A stretch of 62,902 bases of DNA from JAIOSM01 sp964565415 (GTDB lineage Bacteria > Desulfobacterota > Desulfobacteria > Desulfobacterales > Desulfobacteraceae): assembly GCA_964565415.1 (NCBI GenBank), contig CAZMEX010000011.1, forward strand, positions 1-62,902, read 5' to 3'. The translations under genes were made by a program, and so were the position numbers. Of the stretch, positions 44,199-53,456 are shown one piece after another (the first letter of the stretch is position 1; each line of letters starts with the position of its first letter). The notes under the pieces are model-generated. The model made no database searches and was not told the DNA's origin. It saw only the letters and a list, made by a program, of their open reading frames with translations.

Positions 44199-45484
44199 TG
44201 AACACCCTCCGTTTCAACCTGGGCTTTTATTTTTAATAGTTCATGCTTTCCAAGCTTTATATACTGGAATATAGGTATTTTTGCTGTACAGACATAGCTG
44301 CATAATCCGCACTCTAGGCAGGATTCAAGGTCAAAGGCTTCTGCTGCCTCTTCAAACAAGCTTGCTTCAAGCTGACGTACAAGAAGGTTGACAGGAATAT
44401 TTGCCGGGCATGTTTTTATACATTTGCCACAATTGATACAGGCAGAATCTGAAACATAAGGTATCTCGTAGGATGCCTGAATGGTTATTGAGTCCATACA
44501 GGGCTGTACCGGATGATAAACCGTAAATACTGAAAACCCTCTAAAGGGCCCTCCAATTACAATCCTGTCCTGCTCATTAATATGAATGCCGAGTTGTTTT
44601 AAGATTGATATAACAGGTGTTCCAATTGATGCTTTTATCCGTCTTTGCACACCATCTTTTCCTGTTACACACACAAGTTTTTCAAAATGAATTTTTTTAT
44701 CCCTGTATGCCTTTGCAATGGAAACAACTGCTTCAGTTCCTATAAAACAAACACCCTCATCTTCACATGTCCTGCCTTGGGGTACAATTGTTCCCAGCTG
44801 ATTTTTCATTATCATTTTTGGAAGAGCATCAGGATAAAATTGTGATATATTAAGCACTCGCATCCCAGGGATTTCAGTCTGAACAGCAACACCTTCCGGA
44901 ACAACTAAAATAATTTTTGCAATTTTTGTTAACTTTTTAAGGATTTTTATGCCTTCTTTTAAATCTTTTGATTCAGTTGTCAAAAAATACTGGTTTGTAG
45001 TGGATGAGATATCTTCATCAACTCCTGAGATAACAAGGGTGTGTATTTTTCTTTCTGGATCAGCAAGGGTTTCAAAAGCAGGAGCACCGGGTAATAATTT
45101 TAATAATTTTACAGCAGACTCAAGTTCGAATTTATCTGCATGCTCCTCAAAATTATTAAGAAAATCACTGTTTTCTTCAACTGCTATTACCAAGCTGGTT
45201 TTAATATTTCCAAATTCACCGGCATAGGACTCAATTTTTTTGATTACTCCTGATACTGGCACAATTGTGTATTCTGTGCTTTCTTTATAAAGGAAAAGCT
45301 TCTCTCCTTTTTTAACTGTGTCTCCCTCTTTAATAAGAGCAATTCTTAAGCTGTCCAGAGAGTCATTCAGCAAAAGTAAGATATTCGATGGTATGGGAAC
45401 GACAATTGGATCTTTAGGGTCAGCTTCCACCACATCATATTTCAGCCGGGGTTGGAATAAGCCTGTAAAAGGTCGTTTAATCAT
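44195..45484 (-). CDS. rnfC: RnfC with diverged FMN/NADH region
   Basis: A 429-residue peripheral Rnf subunit. The C-terminal pair of four-Cys clusters is intact (CINCGKCIKTCPANIPVN and CLECGLCSYVCTAKIP), as are the N-terminal barrel-sandwich and the GGPFRGF strand. The FMN/NADH core, normally recognised by GxGGAxFPT, NGAECEP and YPxGxEK, reads LPGAPAFETL, SGVDEDISST and YPDALPK here. So the fold is kept but signature residues for NADH/FMN binding are lost. Together with the GltD module on RnfB, this suggests the pyridine-nucleotide site has moved. The gene is second in the operon after the cytochrome. Confidence 0.9.
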   Translation of the reverse strand: MIKRPFTGLFQPRLKYDVVEADPKDPIVVPIPSNILLLLNDSLDSLRIALIKEGDTVKKGEKLFLYKESTEYTIVPVSGVIKKIESYAGEFGNIKTSLVIAVEENSDFLNNFEEHADKFELESAVKLLKLLPGAPAFETLADPERKIHTLVISGVDEDISSTTNQYFLTTESKDLKEGIKILKKLTKIAKIILVVPEGVAVQTEIPGMRVLNISQFYPDALPKMIMKNQLGTIVPQGRTCEDEGVCFIGTEAVVSIAKAYRDKKIHFEKLVCVTGKDGVQRRIKASIGTPVISILKQLGIHINEQDRIVIGGPFRGFSVFTVYHPVQPCMDSITIQASYEIPYVSDSACINCGKCIKTCPANIPVNLLVRQLEASLFEEAAEAFDLESCLECGLCSYVCTAKIPIFQYIKLGKHELLKIKAQVETEGVQ

Positions 45485-45513
45485 TTTTTATCCTCGTTTT
45501 GTAAGTATATAAA

Positions 45514-45876
45514 TCATGGTGAATGGCATGAATTACATTCCACCGGACCTGCCTCAGACTCTTCGTGGCATCCTTTACATTGCATATGAAACACATCGGC
45601 TCTGCCTGGCATATCATCATCACCAGCTTCGTGGCATTCACTGCAGTTGTAAATTTCATCATCTTCAAGGTTATGGTGGCACTCCATACAGTCCAGACCA
45701 TATTCTCCCAAATGTCCTGTATGTTCAAATAAAACTTTACCTGCTTTATTTTGAAACATTAACCGGACCGGTTCATCGGGGTTAGGAGGTGAAAAGGCTG
45801 CATAGCAAGCAATCCCGGCGATAAAAAAAATAATCATTAAAATTACGGAAATCTTTAGACTGGATTGTGATGTCAT
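45514..45876 (-). CDS. tetraheme c-type cytochrome (class III-like), Rnf-associated
   Basis: A 120-residue exported protein. A signal/anchor helix covers about residues 8-28. Four CxxCH heme sites follow (CMECH, CSECH, CKGCH, CNSCH), with extra His (CMECHH and FEHTGH) for bis-His ligation. It is 29 bases ahead of rnfC, the first gene of the operon, as in other Rnf loci with cytochromes (known from Methanosarcina and some Desulfovibrio). It probably exchanges electrons with RnfG/RnfD in the periplasm. Confidence 0.9.
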   Translation of the reverse strand: MTSQSSLKISVILMIIFFIAGIACYAAFSPPNPDEPVRLMFQNKAGKVLFEHTGHLGEYGLDCMECHHNLEDDEIYNCSECHEAGDDDMPGRADVFHMQCKGCHEESEAGPVECNSCHSP

Positions 45877-45986
45877 GATACTCCCTCATATTATTAGAGT
45901 CTAATCTCTGCACTAAGCAAAGTTACAGCACAATCAGTGTCATATATTAAAAAAAATAATATATCAAGAAAAAAATTTTATATTTA

Positions 45987-46439
45987 TTATCTATTTTGTA
46001 TCTGATTTGGTTTAACAATTTTAATGAGGAAGGGCTTATATTTCCAATTTTCAGCAACTTTATTATTTATTTTTTTTATAATAAAAACAGCTGAAAAAAA
46101 CAGGGAGAATCCAAAAAACATGGAGGTTAGATTTTGATCTGTATTTAAAGCAAAAGCTATATTTTCCCCGGTTAAAGCACCAATAAGCAGGAGGGAAACA
46201 GGAAAAACATAAAGCATAAATGTAAGGAGAAGCATGGGTCTGGTTTGTATTCCAACAACAACTCTATCTCCTTTTCCAGCATTTAAAGTATTTTTAACCT
46301 TAAAATGCATTGTATCTTTACTGTTTAATATTTCACAATTATCTTTTGCAGCACACGCATCACATGCGGTTGTTCTAACGGTTTTTATCCAGGCGATTGA
46401 CTTGGTTGCGTTTGTAACCACACCCTCTTCTTTTACCAT
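45987..46439 (-). CDS. SoxR-reducing/RseC-family membrane protein
   Basis: A 150-residue RseC/MucC-type protein. The N-terminus has GVVTNATKSIAWIK and a Cys-rich CDACAAKDNC segment, followed by two membrane helices (about 72-92 and 102-122). In Rnf/Rsx-containing bacteria RseC proteins help the SoxR-reducing complex; here it lies upstream of the cytochrome-rnf operon in the same direction, about 110 bases away. Its exact role is inferred. Confidence 0.82.
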   Translation of the reverse strand: MVKEEGVVTNATKSIAWIKTVRTTACDACAAKDNCEILNSKDTMHFKVKNTLNAGKGDRVVVGIQTRPMLLLTFMLYVFPVSLLLIGALTGENIAFALNTDQNLTSMFFGFSLFFSAVFIIKKINNKVAENWKYKPFLIKIVKPNQIQNR

Positions 46440-46643
46440 AATAGAGCTATCCTGCAGGTGGGTTCAGGCATATAAACTAAGACCCTGGGATTCTTGTCTC
46501 TATTCTGCCAGAAGTTTTTGTTTTGCCTGTAAATATTGTTTGTCAAGTCTCTGGTTTTTTTTGTCATGCCACTGTTTCAGGTTTGACTGCTCTGCAGTGC
46601 TCCTGTTTAAAATTTTGCTCTTTTTGTTAAATTATACCTCTGC

Positions 46644-46982
46644 TCAAGCAATTATATTTACAATTTGCCTGGTTTGCAGCTCTTGTTTCTGATAGGGAGT
46701 TGGGAAATGCTTTAGGCATAAAGGCTCCCGGTTTTCATTTTTGTGAGCATCTCCTTTTTTGTTATCAATATTGTCAACGGTTTTAAGCATTGACTCCCCT
46801 TCCCTGCTGATATTCAACTTAAAGGCTTTCTGGACATGATTTACAGCCTGATGATTCAAATCAGTTTTTGCAGCCTTTTGATTTTGTTGTTCAACTGCTG
46901 CCTGTTCTGCCCGGGGTGTTTTTATTACCTGTTGTCTCAAATGTTGGTTTTCACCCGGATTTTGCATGGAGTTTATTGTCAT
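46644..46982 (-). CDS. small hypothetical protein, Gln-rich
   Basis: A 112-residue, hydrophilic, Gln/Asn/Lys-rich product (GENQHLRQQVIKTPRAEQAA and VEQQNQKAAKTD) with no signal or membrane segment; it looks largely disordered. A fair start (ATG at 46982 after AGGGAAATACC) exists but no family is recognised. After its stop the same frame is blocked by a second stop four codons later, then runs open without a start to 46502. It could be a decayed gene. Confidence 0.4.
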   Translation of the reverse strand: MTINSMQNPGENQHLRQQVIKTPRAEQAAVEQQNQKAAKTDLNHQAVNHVQKAFKLNISREGESMLKTVDNIDNKKGDAHKNENREPLCLKHFPTPYQKQELQTRQIVNIIA

Positions 46983-47067
46983 GGTATTTCCCTTTGCATC
47001 TATTTTGCTACCCTGGGATCCATAATAATTGTAAAAACAGATTTAGTCAATTTTATTTATTTTTTTC

Positions 47068-47094
47068 TTGACAAAAGTACACCACTGATATAGA
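47068..47094 (+). promoter_or_regulatory. candidate promoter of tRNA-Asn
   Basis: TTGACA (47068-47073) and TATAGA (47089-47094), 15 bases apart, precede the tRNA by about 24 bases. Confidence 0.4.
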
Positions 47095-47117
47095 ACCTAA
47101 AAGTCTTTTTGACATGC

Positions 47118-47193
47118 TCCCCAGTAGCTCAGTCGGCAGAGCAATTGGCTGTTAACCAATGGGTCCGCGGTTCAAGTCCGTGCTGGGGAGCCA
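47118..47193 (+). tRNA. tRNA-Asn (anticodon GTT)
   Basis: Acceptor stem TCCCCAG/CTGGGGA with encoded CCA (GCCA end), D-arm AGCTCAGTCGGCAGAGC, anticodon stem TTGGC/ACCAA-like with loop CTGTTAA giving GTT, and T-loop GTTCAAGTC. A conventional 76-base class I tRNA. Confidence 0.95.
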
Positions 47194-47314
47194 AAACAAA
47201 AAATGATGAACTATTAACAATTTTTTCTCACCATATACACAAAATTACACAAAAAATTTATTCATTAGATAAAAATATTATTTTGGAATTCGTAGATGAG
47301 AATTTACTTTGTAC

Positions 47315-47343
47315 TTGACAGAATCTTATTTTTCCATGATATA
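47315..47343 (+). promoter_or_regulatory. candidate promoter of the kinase cluster
   Basis: TTGACA (47315-47320) with GATATA 17 bases later (47338-47343), within a run of alternating TA; a TATATA at 19-base spacing is a second choice. It lies about 60 bases ahead of the 47405 start. Confidence 0.45.
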
Positions 47344-47404
47344 TATATAATACATTGTAAAAAAAATCGCTGGATGAAAACAGCTTAAAGGATAAACTCC
47401 CTCT

Positions 47405-49390
47405 ATGGATATCACCACAGATAAAGTTATCTTAACCATTGATGATGAAGCATATATCAGGCAAAGCATCAGATCATATCTGGAAGATTTTGGTTTTACA
47501 GTTTTTGAAGCTGCAAACGGAAAAAAAGGTCTGAAAATTTTTAATTTAAATAAAATTGATCTTGTACTTTTCGATCTCAGGATGCCTGATATGAATGGGC
47601 TTGAAGTACTTAAAACATTACACTCCATATCTCCTGACACTCCTTTGATTGCAGCCTCGGGCACGGGTGATATATCTGCTGTAGTTGAAGCACTTCACCT
47701 GGGTGCCTGGGATTATATTTTAAAACCCATTGAAGATATGGATGTCCTTTTACATTCTGTTACAAAGTGCCTTACTGAAGCAAACCTTAGAAGAGAGAAT
47801 AAAATTTATCAGGAGCGTCTTAAAGAGCTTGTAAAAGAAAGGACCAGGGAGCTTGAGCAGAGCGAAAAAAGATACAAGGCAATATTTGAGCACACAGGAA
47901 CAGCAGCTGTAATTCTGGAATCAGATTTTACAATATCCATGGCAAATTCTCAGTTCTGCGAGATTGCAGACCTTAAAAAAGATGATATAGAGTTTAAAAA
48001 AAAGTGGCATGACTTTGTAGCTTATGAGCACAAGGAGATAATAAACAAATTCAGCAGCCAAATAGAGGAAGGGGCAAGTTCTGGTCCTGAACAGCATGAA
48101 ATTTTATTTGTTAATAAAAATGGGGAGACACGGTTTACATACTCCACATTTGCCATTTTACCTGGTATTAATAAAATCACAGTTTCGCTGCTGGATATCA
48201 CTGAAAAAAAAGAGGCTGAAAAGAGGTGGAAAAACCTTGAAAAACAATTAAGAAACGCACAGAAAATGGAAGCGATAGGAACGCTGGCAGGGGGAATCGC
48301 CCATGACCTTAATAATATTTTGAGCCCTGTTCTGGGATATTCAGAGATGACGATGATGGATGTGGAAGCTGATAGTAAGGTCTATAAGCAGAGTGAAAAA
48401 ATCCAAAAAGCTGCGCTTCGGGCTGCTGATCTGGTAAGTCAGATACTCTCATTTAACAGAAGCAGCGAAGAGGAGAAAAGACCCATTAAAATCCACCCTG
48501 TTGCCAAAGAAGTTATCAAACTCTTAAAAGGCTCAATACCATCTACAATTAAAATAATCGATAAAATTGATAGAAATTGTGGGTATATTGATGCTGATCC
48601 GACACGTATACACCAGGTTATAATGAATTTATGTACCAATGCGTTCCATGCAATGGAAGAGATCGGTGGTGAACTTACCATATCCTTAAAAGAGGTCTCA
48701 TTATCAAACAAAGATTTAACCAACCACCCAAATCTAACTTTAAACAATTATCTCGCCCTTAAGATTTCAGATACTGGCTATGGAATGGATGATAAAACCC
48801 GGGAGAGAATTTTTGATCCTTACTTTACAACAAAAAAAGAGGGTAAGGGTACCGGACTTGGACTTGCCACTGTCTACAGCATTGTAAAGAGCTATGATGG
48901 TACTATTTTTGTAGAGAGCTCATTAAATCAGGGCACCACTTTTACTATTATGCTCCCTGTTGATTATTCAAAAATAAAAAAAGAGACATATATTTCAAAA
49001 TTAAATATTAGAAGGGATATAAAGGGAGGGAAAATCCTTTTTGTTGACGACAATAAAGATATTGTAGAAATGTGCAAAACAGGTCTTGAAGAGATTGGTT
49101 ATAAAGTAAAAGATTTCTCTTCAAGCATTGCTGCATTGGAGTGTTTTCAAAAACAGCATCAAAATATAGATATTGTAGTTACAGACCAGACAATGCCTGA
49201 CAAGACAGGTGTTGAGCTTGCCAGGGAGATGAGGAAAATTAATCAGACAATTCCAATTGTTCTTTGCAGCGGGTATGCAGATATAGTTGACCAGGGAGAA
49301 ATAGATACAGCAGAAATAAGCAAATTCATTAAAAAACCTCTTTCCGTGGATGAACTTTCCAATGTCATTCAGAAGATCCTTAATGGTTAA
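47405..49390 (+). CDS. REC-PAS-histidine kinase-REC hybrid sensor
   Basis: A 661-residue soluble hybrid kinase. Order: receiver 1 (about 8-122, DLVLFDLRMPDMNG), coiled coil, PAS (about 155-275, RYKAIFEHTGTAAVIL), HisKA with phospho-His in GGIAHDLNNILSPVLGYSE near 298, HATPase with N box NLCTNAFHAME and G boxes DTGYGMDD and GKGTGLGLATV, and receiver 2 (about 540-658, IVVTDQTMPDKTG). No membrane helix, so it senses internal signals or is driven through receiver 1. Its end overlaps the next gene by 8 bases, so the two act as a pair. Confidence 0.92.
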   Translation: MDITTDKVILTIDDEAYIRQSIRSYLEDFGFTVFEAANGKKGLKIFNLNKIDLVLFDLRMPDMNGLEVLKTLHSISPDTPLIAASGTGDISAVVEALHLGAWDYILKPIEDMDVLLHSVTKCLTEANLRRENKIYQERLKELVKERTRELEQSEKRYKAIFEHTGTAAVILESDFTISMANSQFCEIADLKKDDIEFKKKWHDFVAYEHKEIINKFSSQIEEGASSGPEQHEILFVNKNGETRFTYSTFAILPGINKITVSLLDITEKKEAEKRWKNLEKQLRNAQKMEAIGTLAGGIAHDLNNILSPVLGYSEMTMMDVEADSKVYKQSEKIQKAALRAADLVSQILSFNRSSEEEKRPIKIHPVAKEVIKLLKGSIPSTIKIIDKIDRNCGYIDADPTRIHQVIMNLCTNAFHAMEEIGGELTISLKEVSLSNKDLTNHPNLTLNNYLALKISDTGYGMDDKTRERIFDPYFTTKKEGKGTGLGLATVYSIVKSYDGTIFVESSLNQGTTFTIMLPVDYSKIKKETYISKLNIRRDIKGGKILFVDDNKDIVEMCKTGLEEIGYKVKDFSSSIAALECFQKQHQNIDIVVTDQTMPDKTGVELAREMRKINQTIPIVLCSGYADIVDQGEIDTAEISKFIKKPLSVDELSNVIQKILNG

Positions 49391-50657
49391 AAATAAGCTC
49401 GATATGATAAATCCAACACTTAAAAAAACCATACTTATTATTGATGATGAAGTTTATATTAGAAAGAGTGCAAAAAGTTTTCTGGAAGATTATGGATTTA
49501 AGGTGATCGAGGCAGAAGATGGGTGCGAAGGGCTTGAAAAAAGCAAAAAAAATAGACCGGATTTAATTTTATGTGATCTTCGTATGCCAAGAATGGATGG
49601 TCTTGAAGTCCTTGAAGCTGTGACTCAAAGCCAGCCTGAAACCCCCATAATTATTATTTCAGGTGCAGGAAATATTAAAGATACAGTAAAAGCACTCAGG
49701 CTTGGTGCCTGGGACTATATAATCAAACCCATACCAAACATGGATGTTCTTTATCATGCCATAAACAAAGCTTTTGAGCGGGCTGATTTTATCAGGGAAA
49801 AACATCAACACCAGATAAATCTTGAAAAAGCCAATAAAGAACTTAATATCTCCCTTGACACACTTAATCAAACCAGGGATAAACTTGTACAATCTGAGAA
49901 AATGGCAGCATTGGGTGAGCTTGTCGCAGGGGTCGCCCATGAAATTAATACCCCCATTGGAATTGGCGTTACTGCAGCATCATTCCTGGATCAAAGAACA
50001 AAAGAGTTTGGAAAAAAATATAAATCAGGAGATTTGAAAAAGAGTGAGCTTGAATCCCACTTGAAAATTGTGGAGGATATTTCCAGCACTATATTAATCA
50101 ATATGGAGAGGGCAAGTGAGCTTATCAGCAGTTTTAAACAGATTGCCGTGGATCAATCAATTGAAAAACCAAGGCTTTTTAACCTGCATAATTATATTGA
50201 AGGTGTTTTATTAAGTTTAAAACCAAAATTTAAAGAGACAGGTCACACAATTGAGCTGTCATGCCCTGTTGATATTGAAATAAATTCCCTGCCAGGTGCT
50301 TTTTACCAGATAGTGAATAACCTGGTTTTAAATTCACTTCTCCATGGGTTCAGGGGGATCAGAGAACTTAAAGGCATGGACAAAGGTAGAATTGATATGG
50401 TATTCACTCTAAAGAATAATTTTTTATATTTTATATATAAAGACAACGGGGTTGGCATGACCCAAGATCAATGCATGAAAATATTTGATCCTTTTTTTAC
50501 AACAACACGGGGACAAGGGGGCACAGGTCTAGGCATGTCGATTGTTTTCAATTTGATAACACAAACCTTAAAGGGCAGTATTGAGTGTGAAAGTTCAGAA
50601 AATAACGGCATCGGATTTCAGATCCAAATTCCCCTTAAACCAGGTTTGGCCTGTTGA
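49383..50657 (+). CDS. REC-histidine kinase
   Basis: A 424-residue protein, with the ATG at 49383 overlapping the previous stop. A receiver (IDDEVYIRKSAKSF, LILCDLRMPRMDG) is joined by a coiled coil to a kinase with phospho-His in GVAHEINTPIGIGVTAA, N box NNLVLNSLLHGFRG, and DNGVGMTQ plus GGTGLGMSIV. The receiver closely resembles receiver 1 of the preceding hybrid, suggesting duplication and a phosphorelay between the two. Confidence 0.9.
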   Translation: MVKNKLDMINPTLKKTILIIDDEVYIRKSAKSFLEDYGFKVIEAEDGCEGLEKSKKNRPDLILCDLRMPRMDGLEVLEAVTQSQPETPIIIISGAGNIKDTVKALRLGAWDYIIKPIPNMDVLYHAINKAFERADFIREKHQHQINLEKANKELNISLDTLNQTRDKLVQSEKMAALGELVAGVAHEINTPIGIGVTAASFLDQRTKEFGKKYKSGDLKKSELESHLKIVEDISSTILINMERASELISSFKQIAVDQSIEKPRLFNLHNYIEGVLLSLKPKFKETGHTIELSCPVDIEINSLPGAFYQIVNNLVLNSLLHGFRGIRELKGMDKGRIDMVFTLKNNFLYFIYKDNGVGMTQDQCMKIFDPFFTTTRGQGGTGLGMSIVFNLITQTLKGSIECESSENNGIGFQIQIPLKPGLAC

Positions 50658-50688
50658 CTTTTTTTGGGTAGGAGTGGGGTAATTAAAT

Positions 50689-51711
50689 ATGCAGATATTT
50701 AATCCTTCAAGGTGGTATCTTCACCCTCTTTTTATCTTCACATGTTCCACCCTTGCCCTGGCAGCTTCCCTGCTTATTACAGTCCAATGGTACATGGAAA
50801 TTACAGCAGGGCTTGAAATAGTAGTGAAAAGATTCAATATTAACCCTGAGCTGATTTTCCCATCAAAAACAGGCATGATTCTTCTTGTTCTGACTGCTTT
50901 GATAACAGTGGTGCTGACAGGAATTTTACTTGCCTACATATATTATCAAAAAACAGTTGATCTTTTCAGGCTCCAGCATAATTTTATCTACAATTTTACC
51001 CATGAACTTAAAACCCCGGTAACATCTTTAAAAATATACCTTGAAACTTTTACACGACACAACCTGGAAGCCCAGGACATCAAAAAATATTCAGAATATA
51101 TGCTTCAAGACATTAATAAACTGACTGAAAACATTAACTCAATTTTAAACCTTGCAAAAATTGAAAGCAGAAGCTATGGATCAGAACTGACAGATGACAG
51201 CCCAACCAGGCTTGTGGAAAACTTCTGTAAGAAGAATGCTAAACTTTTCCATAATTGTGAAATAATCATTGAAGATTCTAAAAAAGAGAATTTTATCTGT
51301 CCTGTAAACCTGTTTTTATTTGAAATGCTACTCATGAATATTGTTTCCAATGCAATAAAGTACAATGAATCTGCCAACCCCTTTGTAAAAATCAAATTTC
51401 ATTATTTAAAACACAAAATAATGATTGAATTTATTGACAATGGTATCGGCATAGAAAAAAAAGAGATAAAAAAAGTATTTAGAAAATTTTATCAATCAAA
51501 AAGAGGGGAAAAAGAGGAGGTCGAAGGAAGCGGATTAGGTCTCTATCTTGTTTTTAATATTGCAAGAATTCATGATTGGAGAATCATGGCTTCCAGCAAT
51601 GGTCACGGCAAAGGCTCCACATTCACACTTGTAATCCCCAAATTGAACCCTGATGATTTAGTAAGGAATTTTTTATGGAAACTTCTGAAAAGAAACGCAT
51701 TCTGGTCATAG
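50689..51711 (+). CDS. membrane sensor histidine kinase
   Basis: A 340-residue kinase with two transmembrane helices (about 13-35 and 60-86) around a short periplasmic loop, then HisKA with phospho-His in NFTHELKTPVTSLKIYL near 108 and an HATPase (NIVSNAIKYNES, DNGIGIEKKEI, SGLGLYLV). Signal unknown, but the small loop suggests membrane-state or internal sensing. The next gene starts inside its 3' end (37-base overlap), forming a classic kinase-regulator pair. Confidence 0.92.
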   Translation: MQIFNPSRWYLHPLFIFTCSTLALAASLLITVQWYMEITAGLEIVVKRFNINPELIFPSKTGMILLVLTALITVVLTGILLAYIYYQKTVDLFRLQHNFIYNFTHELKTPVTSLKIYLETFTRHNLEAQDIKKYSEYMLQDINKLTENINSILNLAKIESRSYGSELTDDSPTRLVENFCKKNAKLFHNCEIIIEDSKKENFICPVNLFLFEMLLMNIVSNAIKYNESANPFVKIKFHYLKHKIMIEFIDNGIGIEKKEIKKVFRKFYQSKRGEKEEVEGSGLGLYLVFNIARIHDWRIMASSNGHGKGSTFTLVIPKLNPDDLVRNFLWKLLKRNAFWS

Positions 51712-52394
51712 AAGATGAAAAGCACATAGCAGATGGTCTCAAGCTTAATTTGAAGTTGCAGGGGTATGATGTAAAAATTGCATCTGATGGAGTAACAGGT
51801 CTTAAAAATTGGGAATCCTGGCATCCAAATTTAATCGTACTTGATATAATGCTTCCTGTTATGGATGGATACTCTGTGCTGCGAAACATAAGGGCACAAG
51901 ATGAAAAACTTCCTGTGCTGATTCTTTCGGCAAAGGGTAATGCTGAAGATAAAATAAAAGGGCTGCGTTTTGGTGTTGATGACTATCTTTCAAAACCATT
52001 TGATCTGGATGAGTTTCTTTTAAGAATTGATCGCCTTCTTACAAAACAAAACTGGTATCATAATAAGGAAGAAGATTTATACACCCAGGAAAAATATAGT
52101 TTTGGCGGGAATGAAATTGATTTTATTACCTACAAAGCAAAATGTAAAAAAGGAGAGATAATTCTTACGGATCAAGAGGTAATACTGCTTAAAATATTTA
52201 TAACCAATAAAGACAAACCACTTTCAAGAAAAGAACTTCTTAAAGCTGGTTGGGGCTATTCAAGCGACACATCAACAAGAACCATAGACAATTTCATTGT
52301 ACGATTCAGAAAGTATTTTGAAAAAAACCCAAAGAAACCACAATTTTTTAAAAGCATGCGGTCCGTGGGATATATATTTAACCATGATGATTGA
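51675..52394 (+). CDS. OmpR/PhoB-type response regulator
   Basis: A 239-residue protein: receiver (about 10-120, VIEDEKHIADGL, phospho-acceptor in LIVLDIMLPVMDG, SKPF Lys) plus a winged-helix DNA-binding domain (about 140-236, GEIILTDQEVILLKIF, TRTIDNFIVRFRKYFEKNP and SVGYIF). It overlaps the preceding kinase, its expected partner. Target genes are not evident. Confidence 0.93.
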   Translation: METSEKKRILVIEDEKHIADGLKLNLKLQGYDVKIASDGVTGLKNWESWHPNLIVLDIMLPVMDGYSVLRNIRAQDEKLPVLILSAKGNAEDKIKGLRFGVDDYLSKPFDLDEFLLRIDRLLTKQNWYHNKEEDLYTQEKYSFGGNEIDFITYKAKCKKGEIILTDQEVILLKIFITNKDKPLSRKELLKAGWGYSSDTSTRTIDNFIVRFRKYFEKNPKKPQFFKSMRSVGYIFNHDD

Positions 52395-52419
52395 AAACGA
52401 GTGGTGGTCACAATTGTTA

Positions 52420-53190
52420 TCATGGCTCTAATGTTCTGCCTGTAACCAAAGAAATAATAAAGATTTTTCCCACTGTTTGCGAAAATATGCTGATGCAGGC
52501 ATCTTTTTGATTATAAAACACCCTCTCTTTGATAACTTCAACCCGGTGAAGATTTTCATTGAACCCTTTTTTAATATATTTTAAAAATGCCTCTTTAGCA
52601 GTCCATTTTTTTAATATCTCCTCAACAGAGTTGCCCATGCAGCTTATCTCCTTTTTGGTAAATGCAGTTTTAATAAAATTTTTATCCGGCTTTTGCCTGA
52701 ATTGCTCGATATCTACACCAATATTAACATTTTTCTTTTTACATACACCAATAGATACCCAATTGCCTGAGTGGGAAAGAGATATTTTTATATCGGAAAA
52801 ATCAGGCAGGAATGGAGCACCATATTTCTCATAAGAGATTATGATGTCCTCCAATTTGCCAAGTTTGTCAATATTATCCACAAAGGAACAAAGACAGCTT
52901 TTTAATAAGAACCGACCTGAAAGCCACTCCATCTGTTTTTTAAGGCTTTTAAACTTATTTAAAATTTGAAATTCAGATTCAGAAAGAAAATTTATTGTAA
53001 GATCATCCCTTTTTATTGTTTGATTTTTAACCATAAAATCGCCCTGGTTTAAAATATGATGCTTTTCTTCACAAAAAACTAATTTTAAAATTGAAGATAT
53101 TTTACAACACCATAGCTTGATTTCAGGTTCATCCTTTAAAAGGATACCCATGATTTTCTTTTCAATAAACTGAATAATATCTGGATCCAT
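52420..53190 (-). CDS. Sfp-type 4'-phosphopantetheinyl transferase
   Basis: A 256-residue transferase that attaches phosphopantetheine to a carrier protein. Seen are KISLSHSGNWVSIGV near 133, the magnesium site NIGVDIEQFRQ, and KKWTAKEAFLKYIKKGF near 190, in the order of Sfp/EntD enzymes. It is longer than AcpS; its N-terminal half is weakly conserved. It may serve ACP or a specialised carrier such as the 22.3 kb ACP; no NRPS/PKS gene is in view. It converges with the kinase cluster and diverges from the Hdr operon. Confidence 0.85.
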   Translation of the reverse strand: MDPDIIQFIEKKIMGILLKDEPEIKLWCCKISSILKLVFCEEKHHILNQGDFMVKNQTIKRDDLTINFLSESEFQILNKFKSLKKQMEWLSGRFLLKSCLCSFVDNIDKLGKLEDIIISYEKYGAPFLPDFSDIKISLSHSGNWVSIGVCKKKNVNIGVDIEQFRQKPDKNFIKTAFTKKEISCMGNSVEEILKKWTAKEAFLKYIKKGFNENLHRVEVIKERVFYNQKDACISIFSQTVGKIFIISLVTGRTLEP

Positions 53191-53331
53191 GGCTGAATAC
53201 TACTCCAATAGAAGAGCAAAATCAAATTGTGACCTTAAGATTTTTCACAACTTCTGCTGAAAATATCATATTTTAATTCTGCAATAACCTGCAAAACATC
53301 AAAGGCTTTAATTGTTATTTAGAATAGTGTA

Positions 53332-53404
53332 TAGTTATTATAGTTATTTTATTTATTATATTTTTAAAAAAACACTTGACACGATGAAAAATCTATAATA
53401 ACTA
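53332..53404. promoter_or_regulatory. 12-base inverted repeat flanking the promoter region of the Hdr-MetF operon
   Basis: TAGTTATTATAG (53332-53343) and its exact reverse complement CTATAATAACTA (53393-53404) flank a TTGACA (53376-53381). Half-site TAGTTAT also recurs at 53341-53347. The right arm overlaps the region where the -10 would fall. This looks like an operator of a dimeric regulator, possibly the HTH-receiver protein encoded next. Its function is inferred. Confidence 0.5.
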
Positions 53405-53456
53405 AAATAAATAGAATATCAAATTGGCTAATTTTAAGTAAAACAGAGGAGGCGTT

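Noticed and set aside
46502..46640. Open leftward stretch after the 46644-46982 gene, looks like a Lys/Gln-rich C-terminus
   Set aside because: It has no start codon in frame and is cut off from the upstream gene by TGA and then TAA four codons later, so Sec read-through cannot join them. Possibly a decayed tail.
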